A DNA stretch of 64,000 bases from Desulfobacterales bacterium (lineage in GTDB: Bacteria > Desulfobacterota > Desulfobacteria > Desulfobacterales > JAFDDL01). Positions 8,130 through 17,779 of this stretch are shown in pieces. The notes beneath the pieces are model-generated. The model was not told the DNA's origin. It worked only from the letters and a program-made list of their open reading frames with translations, and did no database searches. The position numbers and the translations under genes are program-made. The DNA is taken from NCBI GenBank assembly GCA_034003325.1, contig JAVEYW010000006.1, forward strand, positions 210,561 to 274,560, in the 5' to 3' direction. The stretch's first letter is position 1. The number at the start of each line of letters is the position of its first letter.

Positions 8130-8723
8130 ATGAAAGATATGATCAAAATGGTTGTCGTTCTGACGGTCCTGAGCTCGTTTTCCGGGGGACTGCTTGCAGC
8201 GCTCAGAGATGGAACCAAGGACCTTATCGAAAAACAGGAGTTGAACCTGGTGAAAGGCCCCGCCATCCGAAAAATTTTGGAAGGGGCCTCTAATGATCCG
8301 CTGGTGGATCGTGTCAAGATTCCCGACGGGGAGACGGAGATAAGCGTTTTTGTCGGCGTTTTTGACGGAAAACCGAATACGGTTGTGTTTGAAACCTTCG
8401 GCACCGGCTTTGCCGATAAAGTCGGTTTGATGGTGGGCATCAATGTGGACGAGGATAAATTTCACGGTGTTGGCGTCACGACTCATAGTGAAACGCCCGG
8501 CCTCGGTGCCAACGCAAAGGAAGATCCGAGCTTTGCGGCTCAATTCAAGGGGCATGCCGTTTCAGGCTCCATTAAGGTGACCAAGGACGGCGGCGACATC
8601 AATGCACTCAGTGGCGCTACAATCACGTCCAGAGGTGTTTGCGTTGCAGCCTCGGACGCTGTCACCGTTTACCAGCGAATTAAACCACAACTTATTGAAA
8701 AATTAAAAGAAATTAAAAAATAG
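8130..8723 (+). CDS. rnfG: Rnf complex subunit G (covalent FMN)
   Basis: A 197-residue protein with one N-terminal membrane helix and a periplasmic FMN-binding domain. ALSGATITS contains the S-G-A-T-x-T-S motif whose last Thr carries covalent FMN through a phosphoester bond. ATG 8130 is one base after the rnfD stop; an in-frame TTG at 8112 inside rnfD is less likely. It faces the same side of the membrane as the cytochrome, so it is the probable contact for it. Confidence 0.95.
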   Translation: MKDMIKMVVVLTVLSSFSGGLLAALRDGTKDLIEKQELNLVKGPAIRKILEGASNDPLVDRVKIPDGETEISVFVGVFDGKPNTVVFETFGTGFADKVGLMVGINVDEDKFHGVGVTTHSETPGLGANAKEDPSFAAQFKGHAVSGSIKVTKDGGDINALSGATITSRGVCVAASDAVTVYQRIKPQLIEKLKEIKK

Positions 8724-8734
8724 GGAGACGAGGT

Positions 8735-9346
8735 ATGGCCAAGTCGATTGCTCAGGAATTTACCAAAGGGCTATGGAAGGAAGTCCCGCCGTTCCGGCTC
8801 GTACTCGGGCTATGTCCGGTGTTGGGAGTCACCACTACCGTGGAAAACGGCCTCGGCATGGGGATGGCAACGGCGTTTGTTCTGTTGGCGTCCAATATAC
8901 TGATATCCCTGTTGCGCAAGATTATCCCTTCCAAGGTTCGTATCGCCTGTTTCATTATTGTAATTGCCACCTTTGTTATCGTGGTGGAACTGCTGATGAA
9001 GGCGTTTGCCTATTCGCTGTTTTTAAGCCTTGGCGTTTTTATTCCCCTAATTGTTGTAAACTGCATTCTATTAGGGCGTGCTGAAGCATTTGCGGCAAAG
9101 AATCCATTGATCCCATCGATTGCAGATGGTCTTGGTATCGGTATCGGCTTTACCCTTTCACTGACCGCGATCAGTGCGGTTCGAAACCTGATTGGCAAAG
9201 GAGAGCTGACCATCTGGAAAGGCGTTGTGGTCGAACAGATCTTCGGTGCTTCCTATCAACCGTTTGAATTTATGGTCCAAGCACCCGGCGCCTTCCTTTG
9301 CCTGGGGCTGATGTTATGCATGATGAACCTTATGGGGAAAAAATAG
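8735..9346 (+). CDS. rnfE: Rnf complex membrane subunit E
   Basis: A 203-residue, six-helix membrane protein of the RnfA/RnfE/NqrD/NqrE family. LGLCPVLGVTTTVENGLGMG and FIPLIVVNCILLGRAEAFA are the inverted-repeat family motifs, each with a Cys at the position that ligands the membrane [2Fe-2S] cluster shared with RnfA. It starts at ATG 8735 after GGGAGACGAGG. Confidence 0.95.
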   Translation: MAKSIAQEFTKGLWKEVPPFRLVLGLCPVLGVTTTVENGLGMGMATAFVLLASNILISLLRKIIPSKVRIACFIIVIATFVIVVELLMKAFAYSLFLSLGVFIPLIVVNCILLGRAEAFAAKNPLIPSIADGLGIGIGFTLSLTAISAVRNLIGKGELTIWKGVVVEQIFGASYQPFEFMVQAPGAFLCLGLMLCMMNLMGKK

Positions 9347-9355
9347 GAGCAGAAA

Positions 9356-9931
9356 ATGGGCGATCTCATCATCCTATTGATTAGCTGTATCATTGTTAAC
9401 AATATTTTGCTGGCGCAGTTTTTGGGGAACTGCCCGTTTTTGGGCACTTCCAAGAAGATGGAAACTGCGGTCGGCATGGCCATGGCAGTTGTTTTTGTTC
9501 TGGTGCTGGCGGGCGTTATTACCTGGATGATCTATTACTGGTTGTTGCTGCCGTTTAACTTGGTGTATTTGCGGACCATTTCTTTTATTCTTGTCATTGC
9601 CGCACTGGTTCAATTCGTAGAGATGTTTTTGAAAAAAAGTATTCCGGCGTTGTATGCCGGGTTGGGGATTTTCCTGCCGCTGATTACCACCAACTGCGCC
9701 GTTATGGGTGCCTGTGTGATTAATATCGACAAAGAATATACCTTTATTCAAGCGCTGGTTGCCTCTCTGGGCTTTGCGGCGGGGTTCGGGTTGGCGCTCA
9801 TCCTTTTCGCGGGTGTGCGGGAGCGGATATTACTCGCGCGGGTTCCCAAACCATTGCAGGATACTTCCATTGCACTGGTGACGGCCGGGTTGTTGTCCCT
9901 GACATTTTTTGCATTTAAAGGCATGGTTTAA
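9356..9931 (+). CDS. rnfA: Rnf complex membrane subunit A
   Basis: A 191-residue paralogue of RnfE with six helices. Motifs are [28 protein letters not shown]-like near the N-terminus and [18 protein letters not shown] in the middle, each with the cluster-ligand Cys. It starts nine bases after rnfE with AGGAG upstream. Confidence 0.95.
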   Translation: [191 protein letters not shown]

Positions 9932-9961
9932 TCTTACGGACCATATCTTAAGGAGTTCATC

Positions 9962-12052
9962 GTGATTGAAGCCATTTTATCCATGTGCATCCTTGGTGCC
10001 GTTTGCGGGATACTTCTAAGCGTCGCCTCCAAGGTGTTTTATGTTTATGAAGATCCCCGGATTGCCGAGGTTGAAAATTTTTTGGCAGCCGCCAATTGCG
10101 GTGGTTGCGGGTTTGCCGGTTGTTCGGCGGCTGCGGTGGCCATTGTGACGGGAAAGGCGCCGCCGAGCGCTTGCATCGTGGCGGGGCCGGAATCCGCGAT
10201 CGCGATTGCCGGTGTGCTTGGTGTGGATCCCGGCAGCGCCGAGCCCAAAATTTCCCATAATGAATGTGAGGGAGGCTTTCGGGCGGCTGATAAATTTGAC
10301 TATATGGGCATTAACAGCTGCCGGGCCATGGCCGTCATGTATGGGGGAAAGCGTGTTTGCACCATCGGATGCATCGGCATGGGTGATTGTGTCAAGGCCT
10401 GCAAATTTGATGCAATCCATATAGGCCCCAATGGGTTTCCGGTGGTGGATGAGACCAAATGTGTCGGGTGCGGCGCATGCGAAACGGCCTGCCCGAAAGA
10501 TATTTTGCATGTTCGCACCATGAGCGATCGGCTGCTGCATTTTAATCAGGAAGACGATGCGCTGGCGCCGTGCGCCCAGACATGCCCGGCGGAGATCGAC
10601 ATCCCCAAATACATTTCCCAGATTCGTGAAGGGAACTACGAGGGTGCGGTTCACACCATTCGGGAACGAAATCCATTGCTTCTCTCCTGCGGCCGGGTTT
10701 GCCCCCATCCCTGTGAAGATTATTGCCGCAGAGGCATCGAGGATGAACCGGTTTCCATCAACCAGTTAAAACGATTTGTGGCGGATTATGAAATGAATTC
10801 CGGCAAGCGGCTACCCGTTTCTTGCGCGCCGGATACCGGCAAGAAAGTAGCCGTTGTGGGCGGCGGACCCGCCGGGCTCAGCTGCGCGTTTTTTCTGCGG
10901 CGATTGGGCCACAGTGTGACGATTTTTGATATGATGCCGGAACTTGGCGGCATGATTCGATATGGCATCCCCGAATACCGATTGCCCAAACAGGTGCTTA
11001 AATGGGAGACGGATGGTATTTTAAACCTGGGGATCGAAGCGCGCTTGAATGTCAAGCTCGGAAAGGATTTTACCATCAGCTCGCTAAGAGAAGACGGCTA
11101 TGACGCTATTTTCCTGGGGGTGGGCGCATGGAAGGATTATAAACTCGGTGCTGAAGGGGAAGACCTTGGAAATTGCTATACGGGCATTGATTTTCTAACC
11201 AAATTTGCCGCATACCAGCAGGAAGGCAAGCCGGTCAACCAATATCCCATCGGTCAAAAATGCGTGGTGATCGGTGGGGGGAATACGGCTATTGACTGCG
11301 TGCGGACCCTTGTCAGGCTCGGCGCCAAAGAGGTTTCGATCGTGTATCGACGAACCCGCGCTGAAATGCCTGCCAACATGGTGGAAATCGAGGCGGCTGA
11401 ACATGAGGGCGTTAATTTTCATTTTCTGGCTGCGCCGACCCGTGTGATCGGCGATGAAAACGGTAAGGTCAAGCAGTTGGAATATCTTAAAATGGAGCTG
11501 GGTGAGCCGGATGCCAGCGGCCGACGGCGACCGGTTCCGGTTGAGGGCTCTGAGACCTTGATGGATATTGATATGTTGGTCACTGCGATTGGTCAGGGGC
11601 CGGATGTTTCATTTGTGGATCAGGAAAAGGAAACGGCTGATATTAAAATCACCCGATGGAACACCATCGATGGGGACGCGGAGGTTTTACAGTCTTCCGT
11701 GCCGTATATTTTTGCGGCGGGCGATGCGTATACCGGCGCCTCTCTGGTTGTGGAGGCCATCGGCGGCGGACGCCGTGCGGCCCGGGCGATTCATCTGTTT
11801 CTGAAAGAAGAAGAGGTGGTTCCGGTTCCAAAATCCCTGCGGAAAAAGCATATTCCGGAATCTATTTTTGAATCCGTTGACGGCATTGAGGCAAAGAAAC
11901 GCACGCCGATGCCGGAAATGGAAGTGGCTGAGCGAATCAAATCTTTTGTGGAAGCGGATTTGGTTATTTCCGAAGCATCGGCTGCCTACGAGTCAAATCG
12001 CTGTCTCAATTGTTGCCGTATTTGCTACAACAAGGATACGCAAGCGGCATAG
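9962..12052 (+). CDS. rnfB: RnfB fused to a GltD/NfnB-like FAD-NAD(P)H oxidoreductase
   Basis: A 696-residue protein, more than twice the usual RnfB. From the N-terminus: one membrane helix; the Fe-S domain NCGGCGFAGC; a region with two ferredoxin-type clusters ending CVGCGACETACP (to about residue 180). These make up ordinary RnfB, the ferredoxin-oxidising subunit. From about residue 195 a second protein follows: a cysteine-rich domain (CAQTCPAEIDIPKY, CGRVCPHPCEDYCRRG) as in glutamate synthase small subunit and dihydropyrimidine dehydrogenase, the FAD motif VAVVGGGPAGLSCA, and the NAD(P)H motif CVVIGGGNTAIDCVR. The start is GTG 9962 with AAGGAG six bases upstream. The fusion suggests a direct second NAD(P)H site on Rnf; that is inference. 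Confidence 0.93.
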   Translation: MIEAILSMCILGAVCGILLSVASKVFYVYEDPRIAEVENFLAAANCGGCGFAGCSAAAVAIVTGKAPPSACIVAGPESAIAIAGVLGVDPGSAEPKISHNECEGGFRAADKFDYMGINSCRAMAVMYGGKRVCTIGCIGMGDCVKACKFDAIHIGPNGFPVVDETKCVGCGACETACPKDILHVRTMSDRLLHFNQEDDALAPCAQTCPAEIDIPKYISQIREGNYEGAVHTIRERNPLLLSCGRVCPHPCEDYCRRGIEDEPVSINQLKRFVADYEMNSGKRLPVSCAPDTGKKVAVVGGGPAGLSCAFFLRRLGHSVTIFDMMPELGGMIRYGIPEYRLPKQVLKWETDGILNLGIEARLNVKLGKDFTISSLREDGYDAIFLGVGAWKDYKLGAEGEDLGNCYTGIDFLTKFAAYQQEGKPVNQYPIGQKCVVIGGGNTAIDCVRTLVRLGAKEVSIVYRRTRAEMPANMVEIEAAEHEGVNFHFLAAPTRVIGDENGKVKQLEYLKMELGEPDASGRRRPVPVEGSETLMDIDMLVTAIGQGPDVSFVDQEKETADIKITRWNTIDGDAEVLQSSVPYIFAAGDAYTGASLVVEAIGGGRRAARAIHLFLKEEEVVPVPKSLRKKHIPESIFESVDGIEAKKRTPMPEMEVAERIKSFVEADLVISEASAAYESNRCLNCCRICYNKDTQAA

Positions 12053-12076
12053 AATTGATATATCGTGCTTGATTTT

Positions 12077-12119
12077 CCGGCTTCATTTCGGATTCTCCCG
12101 AATGAAGCCGGTTTTTTTT
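12077..12119 (+). terminator. Terminator of the Rnf operon
   Basis: CCGGCTTCAT and ATGAAGCCGG pair, with TCG/CGA extending the stem, followed by eight T residues. It is 25 bases after the rnfB stop. Confidence 0.92.
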
Positions 12120-12139
12120 CAGTATGAGGAGAACATGCC

Positions 12140-13327
12140 ATGTCAATGGAGATCAAATGCCCCGGCTTCAGGGCCGCTGGTGTAGCGGCTGCCATCAAAC
12201 AGGCAAACCGGTTGGATATGGGCTTGATCGTTTCTGACGTGCCGGCTGCTGTTGCGGGGATCTTTACAAAAAATAAAATAAAAGCGGCGCCGGTGCTGAT
12301 GGATATGCAGCGGGTTCAATCCGGATCGGCGCAGGCCATTGTCGTCAATGCCGGCAATGCCAATTGCTGCACGGGCGCTCAGGGAATGGGCGATGCCATG
12401 GAAATGGCCGCTCTTGTTGCGGATTCTCTTGGTATTTCTCGTGAACTCGTATTGGTGTCCTCTACCGGTGTGATTGGAAAATCGATGCCCATGGATCGAA
12501 TTTCGGCGGCCATTCCACGGTTGGTTGCCGGGCTGTCCTATCAAGGCATTATGGCGGTGGCCAAAGCGTTTATGACCACCGATACAGTGCCAAAGGCGAT
12601 TTCGAGTCAAGGAATAATCGACGGCAAGGTGTTTACGTTGACCGGCATCATCAAGGGCGCCGGCATGATTCGGCCGGATATGGCTACTATGTTGTGCTAT
12701 ATTTTGACGGACGCGAAAGCCCCTCCTGGCTTTCTGAAAAATGCATTGATCGCCGCCGCGAATATATCCTTTAACCGGGCAAGCGTGGATGGCGATACAA
12801 GCACCAACGATACCGTACTGCTGTTAGCCAATGGCGTCTCCGGTATTCAAATCGAATCATCCGAGCATGAGGCTGTTTTTCAAGAGGTATTGAACGCGCT
12901 TTGTTTAAAGCTCGCAAAGGCCATGATTCGGGATGGGGAGGGGGTCAACAAACTCGTTGATCTTATGGTAAAGGGCGCCTTGACGGATGCGGATGCTTAC
13001 CGTGTAGCGGAGACAGTGGGACACTCTCCTCTGGTTAAAACCGCGCTTTTTGGTGAAGATGCCAACTGGGGACGGATTGTAGCGGCCGTTGGCCGGGCGG
13101 GCGTCGAGATCGAGCCGGAAAAAATCGATATCTATTTTGATCAGGTGCAACTGCTACAAAACACCCGGTGGTGTGGTGCGCAGGCCGAGGCCGAGGCAAC
13201 CGAGGTGATGCGGCAATCTGAATATGCCCTGCGGATTGATTTAAACATGGGCTCCGGTAGCGCACAGCTGATCACTTGCGATTTTTCAATGGATTATGTC
13301 AGAATTAATGCGGACTACCGCACCTGA
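12140..13327 (+). CDS. argJ: Bifunctional glutamate N-acetyltransferase / ornithine acetyltransferase
   Basis: A 395-residue ArgJ that transfers acetyl between N-acetylornithine and glutamate in arginine synthesis. ArgJ cleaves itself before a Thr in the A-T-M-L motif; here this is [13 protein letters not shown], with the Thr as N-terminal nucleophile of the beta chain. Other landmarks are [25 protein letters not shown] and [17 protein letters not shown] 12140 has GAGGAG upstream. It is probably transcribed from a promoter between the rnf terminator and the start codon. Confidence 0.95.
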   Translation: MSMEIKCPGFRAAGVAAAIKQANRLDMGLIVSDVPAAVAGIFTKNKIKAAPVLMDMQRVQSGSAQAIVVNAGNANCCTGAQGMGDAMEMAALVADSLGISRELVLVSSTGVIGKSMPMDRISAAIPRLVAGLSYQGIMAVAKAFMTTDTVPKAISSQGIIDGKVFTLTGIIKGAGMIRPDMATMLCYILTDAKAPPGFLKNALIAAANISFNRASVDGDTSTNDTVLLLANGVSGIQIESSEHEAVFQEVLNALCLKLAKAMIRDGEGVNKLVDLMVKGALTDADAYRVAETVGHSPLVKTALFGEDANWGRIVAAVGRAGVEIEPEKIDIYFDQVQLLQNTRWCGAQAEAEATEVMRQSEYALRIDLNMGSGSAQLITCDFSMDYVRINADYRT

Positions 13328-13340
13328 AGCGGCAACGCTG

Positions 13341-13422
13341 GAAGCTGGGCGGCTGGGCTGACGGGCGGCCAACGACCTTTTCCATTGATGAACGTTGTGC
13401 ACGCTTTTTCGTGCATGTTTCT
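13341..13422 (+). repeat. Dispersed repeat, copy A
   Basis: Shares with copy B (22061-22124) the blocks GCTGGGCGG, GGCGGCCAACGACCTT, TCCATT and a small hairpin GCACG-loop-CGTGC followed by TGTTTCT. The hairpin here is 13399-13414. It fills the gap between argJ and the rluB-type gene. Confidence 0.75.
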
Positions 13423-13453
13423 AAGGCAGTCGACAGGGGGAAAACAGGGCATC

Positions 13454-14155
13454 ATGGCGCTGATTCGGTTGCAAAAATATTTATCCGAGGCGGGGCTTTG
13501 TTCCCGGCGGCATGGAGAGGCGTTAATTCTTCAGGGCCGGGTAACGGTTAACGGCAATACGGTTTCGGTCCTGGGAGTCAAGGTGGACCCGAAAACCGAT
13601 GCCGTTGCCGTGAATGGTCGCCTGCTTAAATCGGAAGCGCCGCGCATCTATATTGCGTTGAACAAGCCCCCCGGATATGTGTCGAGTTGCCGTCATGCCG
13701 GTAAAAAGATCGTGCTGGAATTGGTGGATTTGCCTCATCGGGTGTTTCCGGTGGGGCGTCTGGATGAAGATTCAGAGGGGCTGTTATTGATGACCAACGA
13801 TGGGGCCTTGCACAACCGGTTGAGTCATCCGTCCTTTGATCATGAAAAGGAGTATGAGGTAACGGTTGCGCAGCCGATCACGGATCAGGCCTTGCGGGAA
13901 ATGGCTGATGGTATAATGCTAAAAGGCAAAAAGACCCGCCGTGCCGAGGTGCATCGGATTAATCCGGCGTGTTTTCGCATTACCTTAAAAGAGGGGCGTA
14001 ATCGACAGATTCGGCGGATGGTCGAGCAAACCGGAAATCAGGTAACCGTGCTTAAACGGATTCGTATTGCCAACATTCGGCTGGGCGGACTGGCCATGGG
14101 CAAATGGCGGCACCTGAGCGCGGATGAAACGCGGGGACTATTGAATGCGGGATAA
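13454..14155 (+). CDS. rluB: RsuA/RluB/RluE/RluF-family rRNA pseudouridine synthase
   Basis: A 233-residue synthase with an N-terminal S4 domain (IRLQKYLSEAGLCSRRHGEALILQGRVTVNG) and the catalytic motif GRLDEDSEGLLLMTNDG, whose first Asp is the nucleophile. KEGRNRQIRRM is the second family motif. The length and S4 domain resemble RluB (23S rRNA U2605), but RsuA or RluF cannot be excluded. I chose ATG 13454; the frame continues upstream into repeat copy A without domain content. Its last 18 bases overlap the convergent gene that follows. Confidence 0.88.
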   Translation: MALIRLQKYLSEAGLCSRRHGEALILQGRVTVNGNTVSVLGVKVDPKTDAVAVNGRLLKSEAPRIYIALNKPPGYVSSCRHAGKKIVLELVDLPHRVFPVGRLDEDSEGLLLMTNDGALHNRLSHPSFDHEKEYEVTVAQPITDQALREMADGIMLKGKKTRRAEVHRINPACFRITLKEGRNRQIRRMVEQTGNQVTVLKRIRIANIRLGGLAMGKWRHLSADETRGLLNAG

Positions 14156-14671
14156 AATATATTCGGTTCGCTCCGCCACCGGCAGGACGGGGACCCGAAT
14201 CACGTCGTATTTAAGAAGTTGATAGCTTTCCCATAACAACCGGTCTAGTTTTTCCGCGATTATTTCGTCCTCAATGCGGACCTTGTCCCGTTTGAACCGG
14301 AATCGCTCAAATAGAAATATTTTCTTATAGTGATACAGGCGACTTTTTTTAAGCGGCAGGTCTGGGTCAAGGCCCGCATGAATAAAATAAGCCAGGCTAT
14401 CCGGAATAGCCCGGTCCAAAAAGATGAGCGCGGTCGGTGAGAGGCCGGCTTCTATTTTTTCTTTTTCCTCGAGAATACGGTATTCAAATGCGGATTCATC
14501 GGATTTTATTTCCGCCAGGGATAACCCCTGCTGCAACGCCTTGTCAATGAGGGCGCGGGCAACCTCATGCACCACGGAATAGCCTTTTTTCTCAAGTGCG
14601 CAGATAACCGATGTTTTCCCGGAGCAGGGTGCTCCGGTAATGACGATCCAGTTGGTTTGCTGCATGGCCAT
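14138..14671 (-). CDS. Small AAA-type NTPase, AAA_28-like
   Basis: A 177-residue protein with a Walker A GAPCSGKTS at residues about 12-20 and LIFLDRAIPDSLAYF as a Walker B-like or DR-type motif. YSVVHEVARALIDKA is typical of the small nucleotide-kinase-like ATPases found next to many unrelated genes. The exact function is unknown. Starts at 14671 or 14665 are equally possible; the longer open frame lacks domain content. Transcribed toward and overlapping the end of rluB. Confidence 0.75.
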   Translation of the reverse strand: MAMQQTNWIVITGAPCSGKTSVICALEKKGYSVVHEVARALIDKALQQGLSLAEIKSDESAFEYRILEEKEKIEAGLSPTALIFLDRAIPDSLAYFIHAGLDPDLPLKKSRLYHYKKIFLFERFRFKRDKVRIEDEIIAEKLDRLLWESYQLLKYDVIRVPVLPVAERTEYILSRIQ

Positions 14672-14799
14672 ACTTTCTATCCGAGTCAATAAAATAAATG
14701 ACTTGTCACCCCATTTATGATATCGGAGTTCGAGATTATCCCATGAGGTTAAGTTCTGGCAAGTCATTTTCAGTCACTTCTATGGTAACGAGGCGATAT

Positions 14800-16110
14800 A
14801 TGGTGAGCTTTGATGCGTTATGCGCGGGCAAGGAAAAAATTGCCGTAATCGGGTTGGGGTATGTGGGCTTGCCGCTGGCGGTTCATCTATCCAATTATTT
14901 TAAAGTCGTGGGTTACGATTTGAAATCCGAGAGAGTGGCGGAATTAAAAGCGGGCCATGACCGGACTCTGGAAGTGAGTGACAAGGCGTTATCAGCTGCA
15001 ACCGTTGAGTTTACGGAGCATCCCGTGCGGCTTTCCGAATGTGCGCTGATTATCGTTGCTGTCCCCACGCCGATTGATGCATACAAAATACCGGACTTTG
15101 GGCCGTTGGCGGGTGCATCTCGAATCGTGGGGCAACATATGCAAGAAGGCGCTTGTGTGGTCTATGAATCCACGGTTTATCCGGGTGCTACGGAAGAAGT
15201 TTGCGTGCCGATTCTTGAGAAAGCATCCGGCATGCATTTTGGTTCGGATTTTACGGTAGGCTACTCACCCGAACGAATCAACCCGGGCGATAAAGAACAC
15301 ACCCTGGAGACGATCGTCAAGATTGTTTCGGGATCGAATGATGCCACCCGGGAGTTGCTGGCGAATGTTTACGGGAAAGTTGTCCGGGCCGGCATTCACA
15401 AGGCTTCTTCCATTAAAGTGGCGGAGGCGGCCAAAGTTATTGAAAATACGCAGCGAGATATTAATATTGCGCTGATGAATGAGCTGGCCATGATATTTCA
15501 TAAGGGCGGCATCGATACCCTGGAAGTGCTGGCCGCCGCCGGCACCAAGTGGAATTTTTTGCCCTTCAGACCGGGCTTGGTGGGGGGCCATTGCATTGGG
15601 GTGGATCCCTATTATCTGACCTTTAAGGCGGAAGCGTTGGGATATCATCCGGAGATGATTCTGGCCGGCCGGCGGATCAACGATGATATGGGCAAGTATA
15701 TGGCCGAGCGAACTGTAAAGATGCTCATCGCCGAAGATAAGCATGTCAAGGGCGCCAAAGTGGCCGTGCTGGGCATCACGTTTAAGGAAAACGTTCCAGA
15801 CTTAAGAAATACACGGGTGGTGGACATCGTGAGTGAATTAGTGGATTACGGCATAGAGGTCAAGGTTCATGACCCCCTGGCGGATTCAGATGAAGCCCTA
15901 CGATATTATGGTCTGACCCTGCAGCCCCTGGCGGCGCTTCAGGAAGTGGATGCCGTAATTTTGGCAGTCGGGCATCATGATTACAAGGTGTTGGGGCTGG
16001 AAAAAATAGCCTCGCTTTGTTCCCTCGGAAAGAAAATTGTTGTTGATATCAAGGGAATGTATACGCCCGAAGCGGCGGCGGCATTGGACATCGCTTATTG
16101 GCGGTTGTAG
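14800..16110 (+). CDS. UDP-N-acetyl-hexosamine 6-dehydrogenase (nucleotide sugar dehydrogenase)
   Basis: A 436-residue enzyme of the UDP-glucose/GDP-mannose dehydrogenase family, closest by eye to TviB/WbpA-type dehydrogenases. The NAD motif is IAVIGLGYVGLPLA; VYESTVYPGATEE and GYSPERINPGDKEHTL are characteristic; GLVGGHCIGVDPYYL contains the catalytic Cys. The C-terminal domain begins at VAVLGITFKENVPDLRNTRVVDIV. It would oxidise a UDP-HexNAc to a uronic acid for surface polysaccharide. ATG 14800 is favoured by GAGGCG upstream; ATG 14782 is possible. Confidence 0.9.
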   Translation: MVSFDALCAGKEKIAVIGLGYVGLPLAVHLSNYFKVVGYDLKSERVAELKAGHDRTLEVSDKALSAATVEFTEHPVRLSECALIIVAVPTPIDAYKIPDFGPLAGASRIVGQHMQEGACVVYESTVYPGATEEVCVPILEKASGMHFGSDFTVGYSPERINPGDKEHTLETIVKIVSGSNDATRELLANVYGKVVRAGIHKASSIKVAEAAKVIENTQRDINIALMNELAMIFHKGGIDTLEVLAAAGTKWNFLPFRPGLVGGHCIGVDPYYLTFKAEALGYHPEMILAGRRINDDMGKYMAERTVKMLIAEDKHVKGAKVAVLGITFKENVPDLRNTRVVDIVSELVDYGIEVKVHDPLADSDEALRYYGLTLQPLAALQEVDAVILAVGHHDYKVLGLEKIASLCSLGKKIVVDIKGMYTPEAAAALDIAYWRL

Positions 16111-16146
16111 CGAATTTCTTTTCTACCCCAACCATATGGGTGACCC

Positions 16147-16476
16147 ATGAAATTAAAAGACATTTTTCAACAACTGGCGCATTTGAAAATCGTTGAAACC
16201 CGCGTCATGGATGATGAATACGTTGAGTTGGTTTTTTTGAATATGGATTTGGGGGCGTGGTATAAGACCCTGGCCGCCAATCTCGGGGAACCGCGAAAAC
16301 AGGCCGGCAGTGAACCAACCCGAGAGGATCAGACACTAACCCGTCAAACCGGTGGTATATGGGTCAATCAGACGTTGTTTGAAAAATCCTTCGGTGATGT
16401 GACGGTGATCGCCAAGTTCTGGCCCTGGGGGGATGAGGTGCACACCACCCTAAAGATGGCGCTTCTGATTCATTAA
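16147..16476 (+). CDS. Conserved hypothetical protein, 109 residues
   Basis: I do not recognise a domain. The protein is soluble, mixed charge, with a hydrophobic, tryptophan-containing second half (GGIWVNQTLFEKSFGDVTVIAKFWPWGDEVHTTLKMALLIH). It starts at ATG 16147, 36 bases after the dehydrogenase gene, and is probably co-transcribed. It ends five bases before a convergent membrane-protein gene. Confidence 0.7.
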   Translation: MKLKDIFQQLAHLKIVETRVMDDEYVELVFLNMDLGAWYKTLAANLGEPRKQAGSEPTREDQTLTRQTGGIWVNQTLFEKSFGDVTVIAKFWPWGDEVHTTLKMALLIH

Positions 16477-16480
16477 AAAT

Positions 16481-17779
16481 TCATCCGTATAGATAAAGGC
16501 AGGCGATCACGGCGAATATCACGCCCGCCGCATCCGCGGTAAGTGCCGCCGCCAGGGTATGGCGTATTCGCCGCACTTGGACCGAACCGAAGTATACGGC
16601 CATGACATAAAATGTTGTTTCGGTGGAGCCCTGAAGGGTGCTGACCAGGTATCCGGTGTAACTATCGGGCCCCACGGTCGGATCATTGATAAGGGAAGCC
16701 AGAATGCCGTAGGCGCCCGAGCCGGAAAGGGGTCGCATCAGGGCCATGGGCAGCGCTTCAGCCGGCATGCCGACCTTGGACGTCCAAATACCGAGCCAGC
16801 CAACCAGCGCGTCCAGCCCGCCGCTGGCCCGAAACATGCCCACCGCCACCAGAATAGCCACCAGGTACGGAATAATTTTCAGCGCAACTTGAAATCCTTT
16901 CTTGGCGCCGTCCACAAACACTTCATAGACGTGAACTTTTCGAAAAAGGCCGAACAGCAGAAACACTATCATTAGGCCCGGTAAAATCCAGGGTGAAACC
17001 TGTTTTCCGTAAACAATCGATAGCGGTATCGCACAGACAAGGGCGCTGATTACCGAAATGCCGACCCAGGTGGGGTACCCGGTCGCCCTATCCGGGTGTG
17101 ACAACGCTTCTGCCAAGGTGGGTTCGGTTCTTTCTTGAATCGTTGGATCAGCCGATGCGTCTGTAATCGGCAAGGGAGAAAACCGGCGATAGAGGATTGT
17201 CGCGAGAATAGCGATGGCCGTTGAGCACATGGTGGCAAAGAGGGTGGTGGGCAAAATGCCGGCAGGATCACTTGAACCGGCCGCGGCACGCAAGGCGATG
17301 ACGCCGGTGGGCAAAAGGGTCACGCTGGAGGTGTTGATGGCCAGAAAAAGCGCCATAGCGTTGGTGGCGGTGCCTTTATGCGGATTGAGGCTGTCAAGCT
17401 CCTGCATGGCCCGAATGCCAAATGGTGTGGCCGCATTTCCAAGACCGAGTGCATTGGCGGACATATTTAAAATCATGGCGCCCATGGCCGGATGATCCGG
17501 CGGCACATCCGGAAAGAGGCGCACCATGAGCGGTCGAATCAAGCGTGCCAAAATGGTGAGCATGCCGCCGGCTTCGGCGATCTTCATCAACCCTAGAAAA
17601 AGCGTCATCACCCCGACCAGCCCGATCGCCAGATCCACCGCCCCTGCGGCGGATTCCACCATAGCCGAGGTCAGAGCCGCCATGGGCGAGATAGCTTCTC
17701 CTGCGGCTACCCATGAAAGCTGGTGCCAACCCGCAAAGAGAAAAGAAACCCCCACCAGCAAAAAGAAAATAATATTCAT
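16481..17779 (-). CDS. Nucleoside-recognition (Gate) domain membrane protein, SpmA-SpmB-type fusion
   Basis: A 432-residue integral membrane protein with two Gate/nucleoside-recognition domains. The N-terminal half (GLMKIAEAGGMLTILARLIRPLMVRLFPDVP, then MSANALGLGNAATPFGIRAMQ) matches SpmA. The C-terminal half (GAKKGFQVALKIIPYLVAILVAVGMFRASGGLD, then TLQGSTETTFYVMAVYFGSV) matches SpmB. In Bacillus these are separate spore-maturation proteins; in non-sporing bacteria the fused form has no settled role and may be a transporter. ATG 17779. Confidence 0.88.
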   Translation of the reverse strand: MNIIFFLLVGVSFLFAGWHQLSWVAAGEAISPMAALTSAMVESAAGAVDLAIGLVGVMTLFLGLMKIAEAGGMLTILARLIRPLMVRLFPDVPPDHPAMGAMILNMSANALGLGNAATPFGIRAMQELDSLNPHKGTATNAMALFLAINTSSVTLLPTGVIALRAAAGSSDPAGILPTTLFATMCSTAIAILATILYRRFSPLPITDASADPTIQERTEPTLAEALSHPDRATGYPTWVGISVISALVCAIPLSIVYGKQVSPWILPGLMIVFLLFGLFRKVHVYEVFVDGAKKGFQVALKIIPYLVAILVAVGMFRASGGLDALVGWLGIWTSKVGMPAEALPMALMRPLSGSGAYGILASLINDPTVGPDSYTGYLVSTLQGSTETTFYVMAVYFGSVQVRRIRHTLAAALTADAAGVIFAVIACLYLYG

